NCBI RefSeq assembly: GCF_022448905.1 | Contig: NZ_JAKVCW010000010.1 | Location: 1-64,000, forward strand | DNA: 64,000 nt | Direction of reading: 5' to 3' | Source of the DNA: Shimia sp. | Lineage (GTDB): Bacteria > Pseudomonadota > Alphaproteobacteria > Rhodobacterales > Rhodobacteraceae | Made by a program: the position numbers and the translations under genes | Notes under the pieces: model-generated | Told to the model about the DNA's origin: nothing | Seen by the model: only the letters and a program-made list of their open reading frames with translations | Database searches by the model: none | Shown here: in pieces, positions 63,854-64,000 of the stretch | How positions within the stretch are numbered: the stretch's first letter is position 1 | Layout of the letters: each line of letters begins with the position of its first letter

Positions 63854-63880
63854 AGGGGCGTTCTGTGCGCCCCTTCGCCT
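63854..63880. terminator. Hairpin after the small ORF
   Basis: AGGGGCG and CGCCCCT form a 7-bp stem with a 7-base loop. It is followed by TCGCCTTTT on the plus strand and by TTTGC on the minus strand, so it could end transcripts in either direction. From 63881 to the window end I see nothing I can support. Confidence 0.45.
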
Positions 63881-64000
63881 TTTGAGGCGGTGCATTAGCT
63901 TGCGATAGTCCTTCGCCACTACTGCAACTTCCGGTTCTGGGGAGAGGGCCGCGTGCATTCCCATGTCGCAAAATTCCGAAAACCGTCATGATCTTCAAAA

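Noticed and set aside
63722..63964. Minus-strand 80-codon frame at the right end
   Set aside because: Overlaps the terminator-like hairpin and the small plus-strand ORF; no recognisable domain. I could not exclude it fully.
1..64000. CRISPR arrays, insertion sequences or prophage
   Set aside because: No regularly spaced direct repeats, transposase or phage genes were found on reading both strands.

Overview
The window reads as a chromosomal segment of an alphaproteobacterium of the Rhodobacteraceae (Roseobacter group, Paracoccus-like). The grounds are high GC with strong third-position GC bias, a nosDFYLX cluster, a tol-pal/tilS/ftsH block, monomeric isocitrate dehydrogenase, an fhs-folD one-carbon block, and a complete beta-hydroxyaspartate cycle locus of the kind described in Paracoccus. 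I see no phage genes, insertion sequences, CRISPR arrays or integrases. These assignments rest on reading translated sequence and motifs; no database search was run.

Layout. (1) 1-6833: the 3' end of a nitrous oxide reductase cluster (nosD partial, nosF, nosY, nosL, nosX), a terminator, then a chemoreceptor with an N-terminal haem globin domain and nnrS. This is a denitrification / NO-response neighbourhood. (2) 6830-14432, minus strand: an overlapping operon of hyuA, hyuB, an FAD amine oxidase, an HpcH/HpaI aldolase and a uronate-dehydrogenase-like enzyme, with a lysR gene upstream and a perfect inverted repeat before hyuA. Divergent from it are a type-2 glycerate kinase and an SDR. The combined pathway is not one I recognise. 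(3) 16709-26182: an aldo-keto reductase, then an alpha-glycoside uptake and hydrolysis operon (binding protein, two permeases, ATPase, GH4 glycosidase) with tandem operators and a LacI regulator, and a divergent D-lyxose/D-mannose-type isomerase plus PfkB kinase. (4) 26241-29929: an uncharacterised gene, a double-CDGSH/glutamate-synthase-like fusion and an MscS channel. (5) 30002-38789: ybgC-tolQRAB-pal-cpoB-tilS-ftsH, the envelope-constriction block. (6) 38971-44953: a MOSC protein, fhs, chorismate mutase and folD, then gnd and gntK on the minus strand. (7) 45002-50452: bhcR divergent from bhcABCD, which turns glyoxylate plus glycine into oxaloacetate. (8) 51001-56781: purine catabolism (NCS2 permease, guanine deaminase, TSUP permease, hydroxyisourate hydrolase, PuuD urate oxidase). 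(9) 56842-64000: an unknown gene, tRNA-Arg(UCU), glpR/glpD, icd, and small genes (a membrane protein, an HTH protein and a 41-residue hydrophobic peptide behind a long inverted repeat).

How it fits together. Much of the window handles small nitrogenous and C2/C3 carbon compounds. Purine breakdown (8) can end in glyoxylate, which (7) assimilates without decarboxylation. The hydantoinase operon (2) would open a cyclic amide and oxidise the amine, with the glycerate kinase feeding C3 into central metabolism. The fhs/folD genes supply one-carbon units. The nos/nnrS/globin-receptor block provides anaerobic respiration on N2O and probably taxis toward or away from a diatomic gas.

I did not find a clearly new defence or mobile system. 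The best candidates for something undescribed are the hydantoinase-oxidase-aldolase operon, the double CDGSH-GltS fusion, the two distinct LacI-type operator classes around one lacI gene, the structured regions around bhcD and the NCS2 permease, and the inverted-repeat/small hydrophobic peptide unit near the right end.
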